Of a stretch of DNA of 14,307 bases, positions 7,723-14,307 are shown one piece after another. The notes below the pieces were generated by a model that saw only the letters and a program-made list of their open reading frames with translations, was not told the origin of the DNA and ran no database searches. The translations under genes and the position numbers were made by a program. Numbering within the stretch: position 1 is the first letter of the stretch; each line of letters begins with the position of its first letter. The DNA comes from Lachnospiraceae bacterium (GTDB lineage Bacteria > Bacillota > Clostridia > Lachnospirales > Lachnospiraceae), in contig JAGCSS010000174.1 in NCBI GenBank assembly GCA_017964055.1, forward strand, positions 1 to 14,307. Reading direction: 5' to 3'.

Positions 7723-9300
7723 TCATTTTTTGTATAACTGGTCGAACTGTTTCTGAAGCTCGGCGGTAACATCCTCGATGCCTGCCTGCTTCAGTGCTGC
7801 CTGCATTTCGGCTACGATGTCCTCCGCAGTGCCCGAATACTTGCCGTATGCGATCTGCTTCATGTAGTTGCCGAATACTTCGTTGCAGTTCTTAACCTTG
7901 CCTTCGATGCTGTCAACGTTGGGAACGAACTGTCCGTAAGGATAGTCGATCTTGATCTTGTCATACTCTTTGTAGAGTGACTCGATAACGGGCCAGTTTC
8001 TGGTAGCGTCCTTGAGCTCGAGGTTGTCGTTGCGTCCCCACCACCAGCTGGTAGCGCCGCCGACGTTGTCTGTATCGGGATTGAAGCTCGCGGGAGTTAC
8101 GCGGTAGCCGTTGGAATCAAGCTCGTAGGAGATGCCTTCGATACCGTAGTTGATAAGTCTGTAGCACTCGGGATCGTTTCTTAAGAGGTCGTAAACCATC
8201 AGGGCTCTCTCAGGATTCTTGGAAGCTGCGGAAACAGCCATAGCGCCGTGAGTGATCGAAAGAGCAACTACGTTCTGGGTCTCTTCGCCGAAGTAGAAGA
8301 AGCCTGACTCAGCTGCGGGATCGTTGTAAATGGTGTTCGAAGGTGTCTTGGAGCAGAGATCTGTCCAGGTCTGTGTATGATGCTGCTCTGCGGCAACAAG
8401 GCCTACACGGTAGTCGTCTCTGTTGGTGGAAGTGGTGTTGTTGAGAACGTCGGTCTTCCAAACGCCCATCTCGTCCCACTGCTTCATCATCTTCGCAAAA
8501 TCAACCATCATCTGGGTATCGGTGTAAGCGGGGGTGATGATCTTGTAGAGGTCATCCTTTGTGCCGCCCCAAAGAGCTGCGGTGCAGATACCGTCGATCG
8601 GAACGAACTTGCTGTGGCTTGCTACCCAGCCGCTCGCCATCTGAACGTTGTGTGTGCCGTCGGAATCCCATGCCACATTGATGCCGAGAGCGTCCTTGTT
8701 GGCGGTAACATACTCGAAGTACTTGGTCATGTCTTCCCAGCTGTGAACGCCGTTTGCGAGGCCGGCCTTCTTAGCCCAGTCAAGACGGTAGATGTAGCCG
8801 TGGTTGGTCCACTGTGCGTAGTTGTCCTCGGGCATTAAATAAATGTCGCCGTCGTATTTGCAGAGCTCCCAGTGATCCTTCGGAACGCTTGCCCATGTCT
8901 GGGGAGCATAGGTCTTGAGCATATCCTCGGTCAGGATCTTGAAGCCGCCGTTCTTTGCGTTCGGCCATGCATCGAGCCAGTCGGATGCTGTACCGATCAG
9001 GTCAACGGTGCCGTCCTGGGCTGCGATGTTCATGTTGTAAACGGAAAGATAATCTGTCCAGCCGATCCAGTAGAATTCCAGCTCGGCATTGCACTTCGCG
9101 GTAAGGATTTCATTGAGCTTCTTGTTCATCTCCTGAAATCTGTCCATAGCCGCGCCCTCGGGCTTGGAGCCGGTGAACATGTATGTGATCTTAACATGTT
9201 CCTTTGTGTCAACCTTCTTTGCGGAGCCGTCCTTTTTGCAGGCAGCAAGGCTGAGAAGCATGACGGTTGCCAGTAAAAGTGCCAAAACTCGTTTCTTCAT
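7723..9300 (-). CDS. Extracellular solute-binding lipoprotein of an Lpl-type ABC sugar transporter
   Basis: A 525-residue surface lipoprotein that captures a carbohydrate and delivers it to the two permeases encoded just upstream. The N-terminus is a lipoprotein signal (MKKRVLALLLATVMLLSLAAC) with lipobox LAAC and acylated Cys21. A short charged linker and a binding-protein fold follow. Features such as KLNEILTAKCNAELEFYWIG and the W-rich WWWGRND region match the long LplA-like family (about 500-560 residues) associated with LplB/LplC permeases. The start has a near-perfect Shine-Dalgarno, AGGAGGAG, five bases before the ATG. It is third in the operon, 55 bp after the LplC-like gene, with a hairpin in the gap, and is followed by a terminator. 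The ligand is probably an oligosaccharide released by the nearby GH30 enzyme, inferred from context. The many exposed aromatic residues fit sugar binding. Confidence 0.92.
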   Translation of the reverse strand: MKKRVLALLLATVMLLSLAACKKDGSAKKVDTKEHVKITYMFTGSKPEGAAMDRFQEMNKKLNEILTAKCNAELEFYWIGWTDYLSVYNMNIAAQDGTVDLIGTASDWLDAWPNAKNGGFKILTEDMLKTYAPQTWASVPKDHWELCKYDGDIYLMPEDNYAQWTNHGYIYRLDWAKKAGLANGVHSWEDMTKYFEYVTANKDALGINVAWDSDGTHNVQMASGWVASHSKFVPIDGICTAALWGGTKDDLYKIITPAYTDTQMMVDFAKMMKQWDEMGVWKTDVLNNTTSTNRDDYRVGLVAAEQHHTQTWTDLCSKTPSNTIYNDPAAESGFFYFGEETQNVVALSITHGAMAVSAASKNPERALMVYDLLRNDPECYRLINYGIEGISYELDSNGYRVTPASFNPDTDNVGGATSWWWGRNDNLELKDATRNWPVIESLYKEYDKIKIDYPYGQFVPNVDSIEGKVKNCNEVFGNYMKQIAYGKYSGTAEDIVAEMQAALKQAGIEDVTAELQKQFDQLYKK

Positions 9301-9325
9301 AATTCTCCTCCTAAATTTGTTTATG

Positions 9326-9349
9326 TTATCCCGGAATCCCGGGGAATAA
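9326..9349 (-). other. Hairpin in the permease-binding protein gap
   Basis: A GC-rich stem CCCGG/CCGGG (9330-9334 with 9339-9343, loop of 4) extends through TTAT/ATAA pairing across a 2-nt bulge. It sits between the LplC-like stop and the strong Shine-Dalgarno of the binding-protein gene. No T-run follows, so it is more likely an RNA-processing or stability element than a terminator. It would fit higher expression of the binding protein. Confidence 0.45.
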
Positions 9350-9355
9350 CTGTGG

Positions 9356-10282
9356 TTAACCCTTTACCGCGCCGACCGTGATACCGCTGATGAAATACTT
9401 CTGTACGAAGGGGTAGAGCAGTACGATGGGGCCGGTGGCGAGCATCGCGGTGGCCATTTTGACGCTGTTTGACGGTATGTCGGTGATGACAACGTACTGG
9501 CCCGCAACGGTATTCGTGAGAGCCTCGGTCTTGTTGACCGTTTCGTAAAGCATGTACTGGAGCGGCTTGACATCCACTCTCGAGCTCAGGAACAGCGATG
9601 ACTGATACCACTCGTTCCAGTAGCCGAGGGCCAGGAACAGTCCGATGGTCGCCAGCGCGGGCTTAAGCATCGGAAGTATCAGAGCGGTGAATATCTTCAT
9701 GTCTCCGGCACCGTCTATCTTGCCGGATTCGGTGATCTCATGGGGAATGCTCTTTACGAAATTCTTCATGAGTATCACGAGCCAGGGTGACATGAGCAGC
9801 GGCAGAAGAATGGCCAGGTAGCTGTCCTTTAACTTATAGAGCTGCGTCATGATCAGGTAGTAGGGCGCCAGTCCCGCGGAAAACAGGCTCGTAAAGTAGA
9901 TGTAGAACGAGATCCCGTTCCTGAAAGGGAAATCCTTGCGCTGGAGCGCGTAGCCCGTCATCGCGATGATCGAAAGACCGATCGCGGTACCGATGACCGT
10001 GAGCAGGATGGTAACAACGTAGGAGCGCCAGATAAGGCCCGACTTCATGACGGCCCTGTAGGCCTCGGTCGAGAACTCACCGGGGATCAGCTGTACTCCG
10101 TGCAGGTTCAGGTAGCTCTCGGACGAAAATGAACTGCCGAGGATTACCAGGAACGGGAAAATACACGCGAGCGAATAAACCGAAGTAACAAAATAGCCTA
10201 TGCCGCGAACGACGATATCGGAAACTCCGAGCTTGACCTTTGCCGAACTGGAGGCCATGTCCAAATCTTTTTTCTTAGCCAT
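9356..10282 (-). CDS. ABC sugar transporter permease, LplC/YtcP-like
   Basis: A 308-residue inner-membrane subunit of a CUT1-type carbohydrate importer, equivalent to MalG. About six membrane segments are visible (near 27-50, 85-110, 122-146, 152-172, 207-225 and 276-297). The ATPase-docking EAA loop is at about 185-210, reading ESGKIDGAGDMKIFTALILP, with the conserved IDGAG and LP. The C-terminus GITVGAVKG is the usual ending of the YtcP/LplC group. The start at 10282 has AGAGGA a few bases upstream. It lies 74 bp downstream of the LplB-like permease gene, with a 10-bp hairpin in between, and 55 bp before the binding-protein gene. No ATPase gene is present in the window; in this family a shared MsmX/UgpC-type ATPase encoded elsewhere normally powers the transporter. 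Confidence 0.94.
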   Translation of the reverse strand: MAKKKDLDMASSSAKVKLGVSDIVVRGIGYFVTSVYSLACIFPFLVILGSSFSSESYLNLHGVQLIPGEFSTEAYRAVMKSGLIWRSYVVTILLTVIGTAIGLSIIAMTGYALQRKDFPFRNGISFYIYFTSLFSAGLAPYYLIMTQLYKLKDSYLAILLPLLMSPWLVILMKNFVKSIPHEITESGKIDGAGDMKIFTALILPMLKPALATIGLFLALGYWNEWYQSSLFLSSRVDVKPLQYMLYETVNKTEALTNTVAGQYVVITDIPSNSVKMATAMLATGPIVLLYPFVQKYFISGITVGAVKG

Positions 10283-10295
10283 AAATCCTCTCTTT

Positions 10296-10318
10296 AGAAT
10301 CGGCTGAAAGCCGATTCT
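10296..10318 (-). other. Perfect 10-bp hairpin between the two permease genes
   Basis: AGAATCGGCT (10296-10305) and AGCCGATTCT (10309-10318) pair perfectly around a 3-nt loop. It ends close to the Shine-Dalgarno of the LplC-like gene on the minus strand. No T-run follows, so it is not a standard terminator. It could tune translation or mRNA stability within the operon. Confidence 0.55.
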
Positions 10319-10356
10319 GTTTCCTTTCCTTATACGTGACTAGCGTACCAGGCTTA

Positions 10357-11310
10357 TTAAAACAGCGAATAATCAGGTTCGATCTTTTTAACGATATAGT
10401 TGACTGTCATAACTATGCCGAAGCCGATGAGCGACTGATAGAAGCCGACGGCGGACGCTGTCGAGAAATTGAAGTCGGTCACCGAAGCTCGGTATACGAA
10501 GGTCTCGATGATATCAGTGGTCTCGTAAAGCAGCGAGTTGGTGCCGATGATGTTGTAGAACAGACCGAAGTTGCCCTTTACGATGCCGCCGAGAGCGAAG
10601 AGCAGCAGGATAACGATCGTGGGACGCAGGCTCGGCAGGATGATGTAGCGGATCTTCTGGAAAGCGTTCGCTCCGTCAACCCTCGCCGCCTCGATGATCT
10701 CACCGTCTATTCCCATGATGGCGGCAAAGTATACAACCGAGTTGTAGCCGCTTTGCTGCCACAGGTAAATGAATATCAGTATCCCGGGCCAGCAGGACGG
10801 ATCGGCGTAAGGCTGCCATCTCTCGAAGCCCCAGCGGCTCAGCAGAGTGTTGACGAAGCCGGTATCGTAGTTGAGGAAGTTGAATACCAGCACGCCGATC
10901 AGAACGTGCGAAATGAAATACGGAAGGAACATCATGGTCTGGGAGACCTTTTTGAAAGCCTTCGATCTGATCTCGTTCAGAAGGATCGCCATGAAAACGG
11001 CGAACAGGTTTCCGAGGATGATGAAAGCCACATTGTACAGGATGGTGTTCCTCGTGAGAGTCCAGAGCTTGCCCGACTGAACCATGAACTCGAAGTTCTG
11101 GAGACCGACGAACCTGCTCCCGAAGATTCCTTTCTGGTAGTTGTATTTTACGAAGGCCACCCAGATACCGGGCAGCGGTACGTAGCTGAAGAAAAAGAAG
11201 AACAGACAGGTCGGAAGGCACATGAATATCAGAGTGCGGTACTTCCTGACTTTTGCGAAAAAGCCGAGCTTCTTGCCGACAGGCGCCTCGGCGGCCGATA
11301 CTTTAGACAT
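10357..11310 (-). CDS. ABC sugar transporter permease, LplB-like
   Basis: A 317-residue inner-membrane permease, partner of the LplC-like permease and equivalent to MalF. A basic N-terminal tail leads to a first membrane segment (about 26-46) followed by YVPLPGIWVAF, typical of the LplB group. Further segments lie near 88-112, 124-146, 174-197, 228-247 and 285-307. The ATPase-docking EAA loop is at 207-230, EAARVDGANAFQKIRYIILP, close to consensus. The start at 11310 has AAAGGA upstream. It is the first gene of the minus-strand operon, transcribed from the divergent control region it shares with the LacI-type regulator. A cre/LacI-type palindrome lies just before it. Substrate is not readable from the permease itself. 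Confidence 0.94.
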   Translation of the reverse strand: MSKVSAAEAPVGKKLGFFAKVRKYRTLIFMCLPTCLFFFFFSYVPLPGIWVAFVKYNYQKGIFGSRFVGLQNFEFMVQSGKLWTLTRNTILYNVAFIILGNLFAVFMAILLNEIRSKAFKKVSQTMMFLPYFISHVLIGVLVFNFLNYDTGFVNTLLSRWGFERWQPYADPSCWPGILIFIYLWQQSGYNSVVYFAAIMGIDGEIIEAARVDGANAFQKIRYIILPSLRPTIVILLLFALGGIVKGNFGLFYNIIGTNSLLYETTDIIETFVYRASVTDFNFSTASAVGFYQSLIGFGIVMTVNYIVKKIEPDYSLF

Positions 11311-11362
11311 AATACAGATCCTTTCATGCTGTGGAGGCGTGCAGACACGTCACCTTGCACAT

Positions 11363-11378
11363 TTGAAATCGGTTTCAA
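11363..11378. promoter_or_regulatory. LacI/CcpA-type operator at the transport operon promoter
   Basis: TTGAAATCGGTTTCAA is an imperfect palindrome with the central CG typical of LacI-family operators. Its core TGAAATCGGTTTCA fits the general cre consensus TGWNANCGNTNWCA at every position. It lies just downstream of the transport operon's -10 box, about where an RNA polymerase starting near 11380 would be blocked. It may bind the adjacent LacI-family protein, CcpA, or both. Confidence 0.7.
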
Positions 11379-11385
11379 CAAATCA

Positions 11386-11415
11386 ATAATATACAACATG
11401 CACAGCAAATGTCAA
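11386..11415 (-). promoter_or_regulatory. Promoter of the sugar-transport operon
   Basis: The minus strand has a perfect TTGACA (11415-11410) and a -10 region TATATTAT. This can be read as TATATT (11393-11388, spacer 16) or TATTAT (11391-11386, spacer 18). The leader to the LplB-like start is about 70 nt and contains the operator at 11363-11378. Confidence 0.7.
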
Positions 11416-11434
11416 TTCTTTTATTTCAAAAATT

Positions 11435-11454
11435 GCATTTTAGGTAAAAAATGC
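11435..11454. repeat. 7-bp inverted repeat in the divergent control region
   Basis: GCATTTT (11435-11441) and AAAATGC (11448-11454) are separated by AGGTAA. The element sits between the two divergent promoters, upstream of both -35 boxes. It could be a site for an activator; no family consensus is recognised. Confidence 0.35.
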
Positions 11455-11497
11455 CTCATTTACAGAATGATAATTGTGCATTGTATCAAAAAAGCTC

Positions 11498-11527
11498 TTG
11501 ACAACACGAGTAAAATTTTTGTAACAT
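11498..11527 (+). promoter_or_regulatory. Promoter of the LacI regulator / GH30 operon
   Basis: A perfect TTGACA (11498-11503) is followed after 18 bases by TAACAT (11522-11527), a weaker -10. Transcription would begin near 11534, inside the operator at 11532-11547, which suggests repression at this promoter. Confidence 0.6.
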
Positions 11528-11531
11528 GAAG

Positions 11532-11547
11532 CTGCAACCGATTTCAA
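11532..11547. promoter_or_regulatory. Second LacI-type operator, at the regulator's own promoter
   Basis: CTGCAACCGATTTCAA matches the reverse complement of the first operator (TTGAAACCGATTTCAA) at 14 of 16 positions. It overlaps the expected transcription start of the regulator gene. It deviates from the cre consensus at one position (C at the W site). The two operators are centred 169 bp apart, so autoregulation and joint control of both operons are likely. Confidence 0.6.
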
Positions 11548-11568
11548 AAATCACGGAGCGGGTGGGCT

Positions 11569-12612
11569 ATGGCTAAGAATTCAGACAACGAAAAAGCGAT
11601 AACTATATATGATATAGCAAAGGAAGCGGGGGTCTCGCCGTCGACGGTATCCCGCGTGCTGACCAACAGCGTCAATGTGCGGCCCGAAAAGAGGGAGCGC
11701 ATCGAAGCTCTGATAGAGAAGTATAATTTCAGGCCGAACGCTATGGCGAAGGGACTCTCGGACACACGATCGAGAGTGCTCGGCGTACTTATGGCTGATA
11801 TTCGGAACCCTTTTTACTCGGCGGTTTACGTCGCATGCGAGAACGCAGCGCTGGCCAGGGGCTACAGAGTGATATTGAGCTGCACCCTCGGAGAGACCGA
11901 AAGGGAGATCGAGCAGCTAGACATCATGAAGCAGCAGAGAGTCGAGAGCATCATACAGATCGGAGGCAGGGTCGATGCCGTGATCACGGATTCTTCGTAT
12001 ATCAAAAAGGCGAAGGAGATATCCGCGCAGCTTCCCATCATCACGAGCGGCAAGATCGACGAGGTTTCGTGCTACCGTGTCGTGATCGACGCCAATGAGG
12101 CGATCAGGCTTCTGACGGAGCATCTGATAGGGCTCGGACATGAACGTATCGCGCTGGTGGGCGGAAGGCTCGATGTTATCTCGACTTACGAGAAGTACAT
12201 GACATACTGCAGGATACTGAAGGAACACGGCATCCCGATAAATAAGCGGTACGTCTATGAGGGCAGATATGATTACGATGCCGGCTACAGCGGAGTTCAG
12301 GAGCTTTTCGCAATGAAGGAAAAGCCCACTGCGATCATAGCGATAAACGATTTCTGCGCGGCCGGAGTCATCAGGAAGCTGATCGAGGACGGGTACCGGG
12401 TACCCGAGGATGTTTCGGTCGTAAGCTACGACAATACCTATATCACGAACCTGATATTCCCGAAGCTTACGAGCATTGACTATGATTATGAGACGTTCGG
12501 AAAGATGCTGGCGGATACCGCGATAGATGTCGCGAACGGCATGAGCGTTCCGACATTCCGGACGGTCACTCCGCGCCTTGTGATACGGGAATCGTCCGCG
12601 GCGAGAAAATGA
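11569..12612 (+). CDS. LacI-family transcriptional regulator
   Basis: A 347-residue sugar-responsive DNA-binding protein of normal family length. The N-terminal helix-turn-helix is at about 11-33 (ITIYDIAKEAGVSPSTVSRV). The hinge helix follows (RPNAMAKGLS, about 56-65), then a periplasmic-binding-protein-like sensor domain with GVLMADIRNPFYS, the conserved ALVGGR and AIIAINDFCAAGVIRKL, ending in PRLVIRESS. The start at 11569 is preceded by GGAG at 11555-11558, about ten bases away. It is transcribed divergently from the transport operon and 28 bp upstream of the GH30 gene in the same direction. Two matching palindromes in the control region are its probable targets. It most likely represses both operons until a sugar inducer binds; the inducer is unknown. 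The first operator also fits CcpA, so dual control is possible. Confidence 0.95.
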   Translation: MAKNSDNEKAITIYDIAKEAGVSPSTVSRVLTNSVNVRPEKRERIEALIEKYNFRPNAMAKGLSDTRSRVLGVLMADIRNPFYSAVYVACENAALARGYRVILSCTLGETEREIEQLDIMKQQRVESIIQIGGRVDAVITDSSYIKKAKEISAQLPIITSGKIDEVSCYRVVIDANEAIRLLTEHLIGLGHERIALVGGRLDVISTYEKYMTYCRILKEHGIPINKRYVYEGRYDYDAGYSGVQELFAMKEKPTAIIAINDFCAAGVIRKLIEDGYRVPEDVSVVSYDNTYITNLIFPKLTSIDYDYETFGKMLADTAIDVANGMSVPTFRTVTPRLVIRESSAARK

Positions 12613-12640
12613 GCTTTATGACGGAAACGGAGGCCTGACG

Positions 12641-14307
12641 ATGATAAAACGATCCGGTCGGCTGACCGCGGCGGTCCTTGCGGCTATGATGCTGATCTCG
12701 GGCTGCGGGAGCGGTTTCGCAAAAACTAAGAACGGCATTGCCGGTGCCGGAGAGGCGGGAGAGATGGAGATCAGTAAAAGGATAAAAATAGACATATCCG
12801 GAGCTCAGAGTTTTAATGACACGAACGGTGACGGTTACGGTGAGTTCGAGGGATGGGGAACCTCCCTGTGCTGGTGGGCCAACCGTCTGGGCTACAGTGA
12901 GACTCTGACGGAGCAGTCCGCAAAGGCTTTTTTTGATCCCGCTGCGGGGCTGGGCATGAACATCGGGCGCTACAACATAGGCGGAGGCGACAACGTTACC
13001 GATCCCGATGCGCCTTTTTATCACGAGCCTCATATAAAACGCTCGGATTCCGAGGTCCCGGGGTATTGTACCGATGTTGTACGGATCAATCTTGCCGCAC
13101 ATACAAAAGAGTACTATGAAGAAAATTATACGAGAGCGGATCTTGAATGCGGATATGCATGGAATTATGACTGGGATGCGGACGCAAACCAGATGAACAT
13201 TCTGAAAGCCGCGATCAAAGCGGCGGGAGATGAGTATATCGCCGAGGCGTTCTCCAATTCGCCGCCTTATTTCATGACGGTCAGCGGATGCAGCTCGGGA
13301 GGAGAGGATCCGGGCGTCGATAATCTGAGAGAAGATTCGTACAGGGCATTTGCCTGCTATATGGCTGATGTCATAGAGCATTGGAAAGGTGAAGGACTGG
13401 TATTTCAGAGCGTCGCTCCGATGAACGAGCCTGCGACGAGCTACTGGAAGGCTCACAGCGACAAGCAGGAGGGCTGCCATTTCTCGATGGGAGAGTCTCA
13501 ATCAAAGATACTTGTCGAGCTGAACAAGGCGCTGGCGGAAAAGGGGCTGGACATCATCATCTCGGCTTCGGACGAAACCAGCATAGATACTGCAGCGGCT
13601 GCGTTCGAAAAGCTCTCGGACGAGGCGAAAGCCGTGATCGCGAGGATCGATACGCACGCATATCAGGGAACTCAGCGCATGCTGCTCAAAGAAACGGCCG
13701 AAAAAGCCGGCAAAAACCTCTGGATGAGCGAAGTGGACGGCGCGGAGGGTATGTTCTCCGCGGGAAGATCGGATACGGGCATGCAGGCAGCACTCGGGCT
13801 TGCCAGAGCCATTATCACCGACCTCAACGGTCTGAAACCGACCGCATGGATCATGTGGGATGCCGTTGACATACATGTTGATTCAAAGAACAGGTTTGAC
13901 ACCTGCAGCAGAAGCGCGGCGGATAAGATCATCGGGAGCGGTACTCCGTTCTGGGGGATCGGCATCGCGGACCACGATACGGGAGAACTGCTGCTGGGCA
14001 AGAAATACTACGCCTTCGGACAGTTTTCGAGGTACATCCGCCCCGGATACTGCCTCGTCGATTCGAGCGATCTTACCGTTGCTGCATTTAACCCCGCGGA
14101 TAAGAACGTTGTCATCGTCGCGATGAATACAAAAGAGGATGACTTAAGATGGGAGTTTGACGTGTCGGATCTCGGCAAAATTGATGAATCCATGAAGATC
14201 ACTGCCATCCGCACGAGCGGGACTATGGCTGACGGCGAGAACTGGGCGGACGTTTCGGAATCGGTCAATATAAGTGTAAATGCTGACGGTACTAAGTTTG
14301 AGTCAGA
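12641..14307 (+). CDS. GH30-family glycoside hydrolase lipoprotein, 3' end beyond window
   Basis: The frame stays open for 555 codons from the ATG at 12641 to the window end. GGAGG at 12629-12633 lies seven bases before this ATG, 28 bp after the lacI-type stop. The product has a lipoprotein signal with lipobox ISGC and Cys22, so it should be anchored outside the membrane. Residues about 68-81 read EFEGWGTSLCWWAN, the opening motif of GH30-like TIM-barrel enzymes. The acid/base is probably Glu263 in APMNEP and the nucleophile Glu364 in LWMSEVDG, with SNSPPYFM in between. A beta-sandwich domain after about residue 440 fits GH30. The GWGTSL-WWAN form resembles the endo-beta-1,6-galactanase subgroup, so type II arabinogalactan side chains are a candidate substrate; other beta-glycans cannot be excluded. 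An EF-hand-like loop (residues 60-70) precedes the barrel. The enzyme would feed the divergent transporter. Confidence 0.9.
   Translation, partial: MIKRSGRLTAAVLAAMMLISGCGSGFAKTKNGIAGAGEAGEMEISKRIKIDISGAQSFNDTNGDGYGEFEGWGTSLCWWANRLGYSETLTEQSAKAFFDPAAGLGMNIGRYNIGGGDNVTDPDAPFYHEPHIKRSDSEVPGYCTDVVRINLAAHTKEYYEENYTRADLECGYAWNYDWDADANQMNILKAAIKAAGDEYIAEAFSNSPPYFMTVSGCSSGGEDPGVDNLREDSYRAFACYMADVIEHWKGEGLVFQSVAPMNEPATSYWKAHSDKQEGCHFSMGESQSKILVELNKALAEKGLDIIISASDETSIDTAAAAFEKLSDEAKAVIARIDTHAYQGTQRMLLKETAEKAGKNLWMSEVDGAEGMFSAGRSDTGMQAALGLARAIITDLNGLKPTAWIMWDAVDIHVDSKNRFDTCSRSAADKIIGSGTPFWGIGIADHDTGELLLGKKYYAFGQFSRYIRPGYCLVDSSDLTVAAFNPADKNVVIVAMNTKEDDLRWEFDVSDLGKIDESMKITAIRTSGTMADGENWADVSESVNISVNADGTKFES

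Noticed and set aside
10336..11529. A 397-codon plus-strand open frame opposite the LplB-like permease
   Set aside because: It is antisense to a gene with clear permease motifs, shows no family features, and its tail runs through the AT-rich control region.
12618..12638. Six-codon ORF between the regulator and the GH30 gene
   Set aside because: There is no ribosome binding site and it overlaps the Shine-Dalgarno of the GH30 gene; a leader peptide role has no support.
12566..13501. A 311-codon minus-strand open frame
   Set aside because: It overlaps the GH30 lipoprotein gene on the other strand, whose motifs and ribosome binding site are convincing; the antisense product resembles nothing.

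Overview
The window looks like chromosomal DNA from an anaerobic Gram-positive gut or rumen bacterium of the Bacillota, most likely class Clostridia and plausibly Lachnospiraceae. This is inferred from the archaeal-type (type 3) prolyl-tRNA synthetase, strong AGGAGG-type ribosome binding sites, lipoprotein signals, an Lpl-type sugar transporter without its own ATPase gene, and LacI-type control. No RNA genes, CRISPR arrays, insertion sequences or phage genes were seen. All coding frames are intact; the first and last genes are cut only by the window edges.

Region 1 (1-2590, plus strand): the 3' part of proS, a 50-codon acidic small ORF, and a membrane protein with a zinc ribbon and TPR repeats. 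They are closely spaced and may be co-transcribed. A long hairpin at 2592-2649 separates this block from the convergent next gene.

Region 2 (2659-7605, minus strand): one very large gene for a 1625-residue signalling protein. In order it carries a protein-kinase-like domain, a STAND/AAA-type ATPase, about 500 residues of helical TPR-like repeats, a GAF domain and a GGDEF domain. The kinase lacks the catalytic Asp (HRN instead of HRD) and the Mg-binding Asn, so it is probably a pseudokinase. The GGDEF active site is intact and has no inhibitory I-site, so the likely output is cyclic di-GMP. This is the most unusual item in the window.

Region 3 (7659-14307): a carbohydrate-use locus. A divergent regulatory region of 258 bp at 11311-11568 separates a minus-strand transport operon (LplB-like permease, LplC-like permease, LplA-like binding lipoprotein, then a terminator) from a plus-strand operon (LacI-family regulator, then a GH30-type glycoside hydrolase lipoprotein running off the window). 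A cre/LacI-type palindrome lies just downstream of each of the two promoters. The simplest model is that the surface-anchored GH30 enzyme cuts a polysaccharide, the binding protein and two permeases import the oligosaccharides using a shared ATPase encoded elsewhere, and the LacI protein switches both operons. GH30 motifs point towards a beta-1,6-galactanase-like subgroup, but the substrate is inference.
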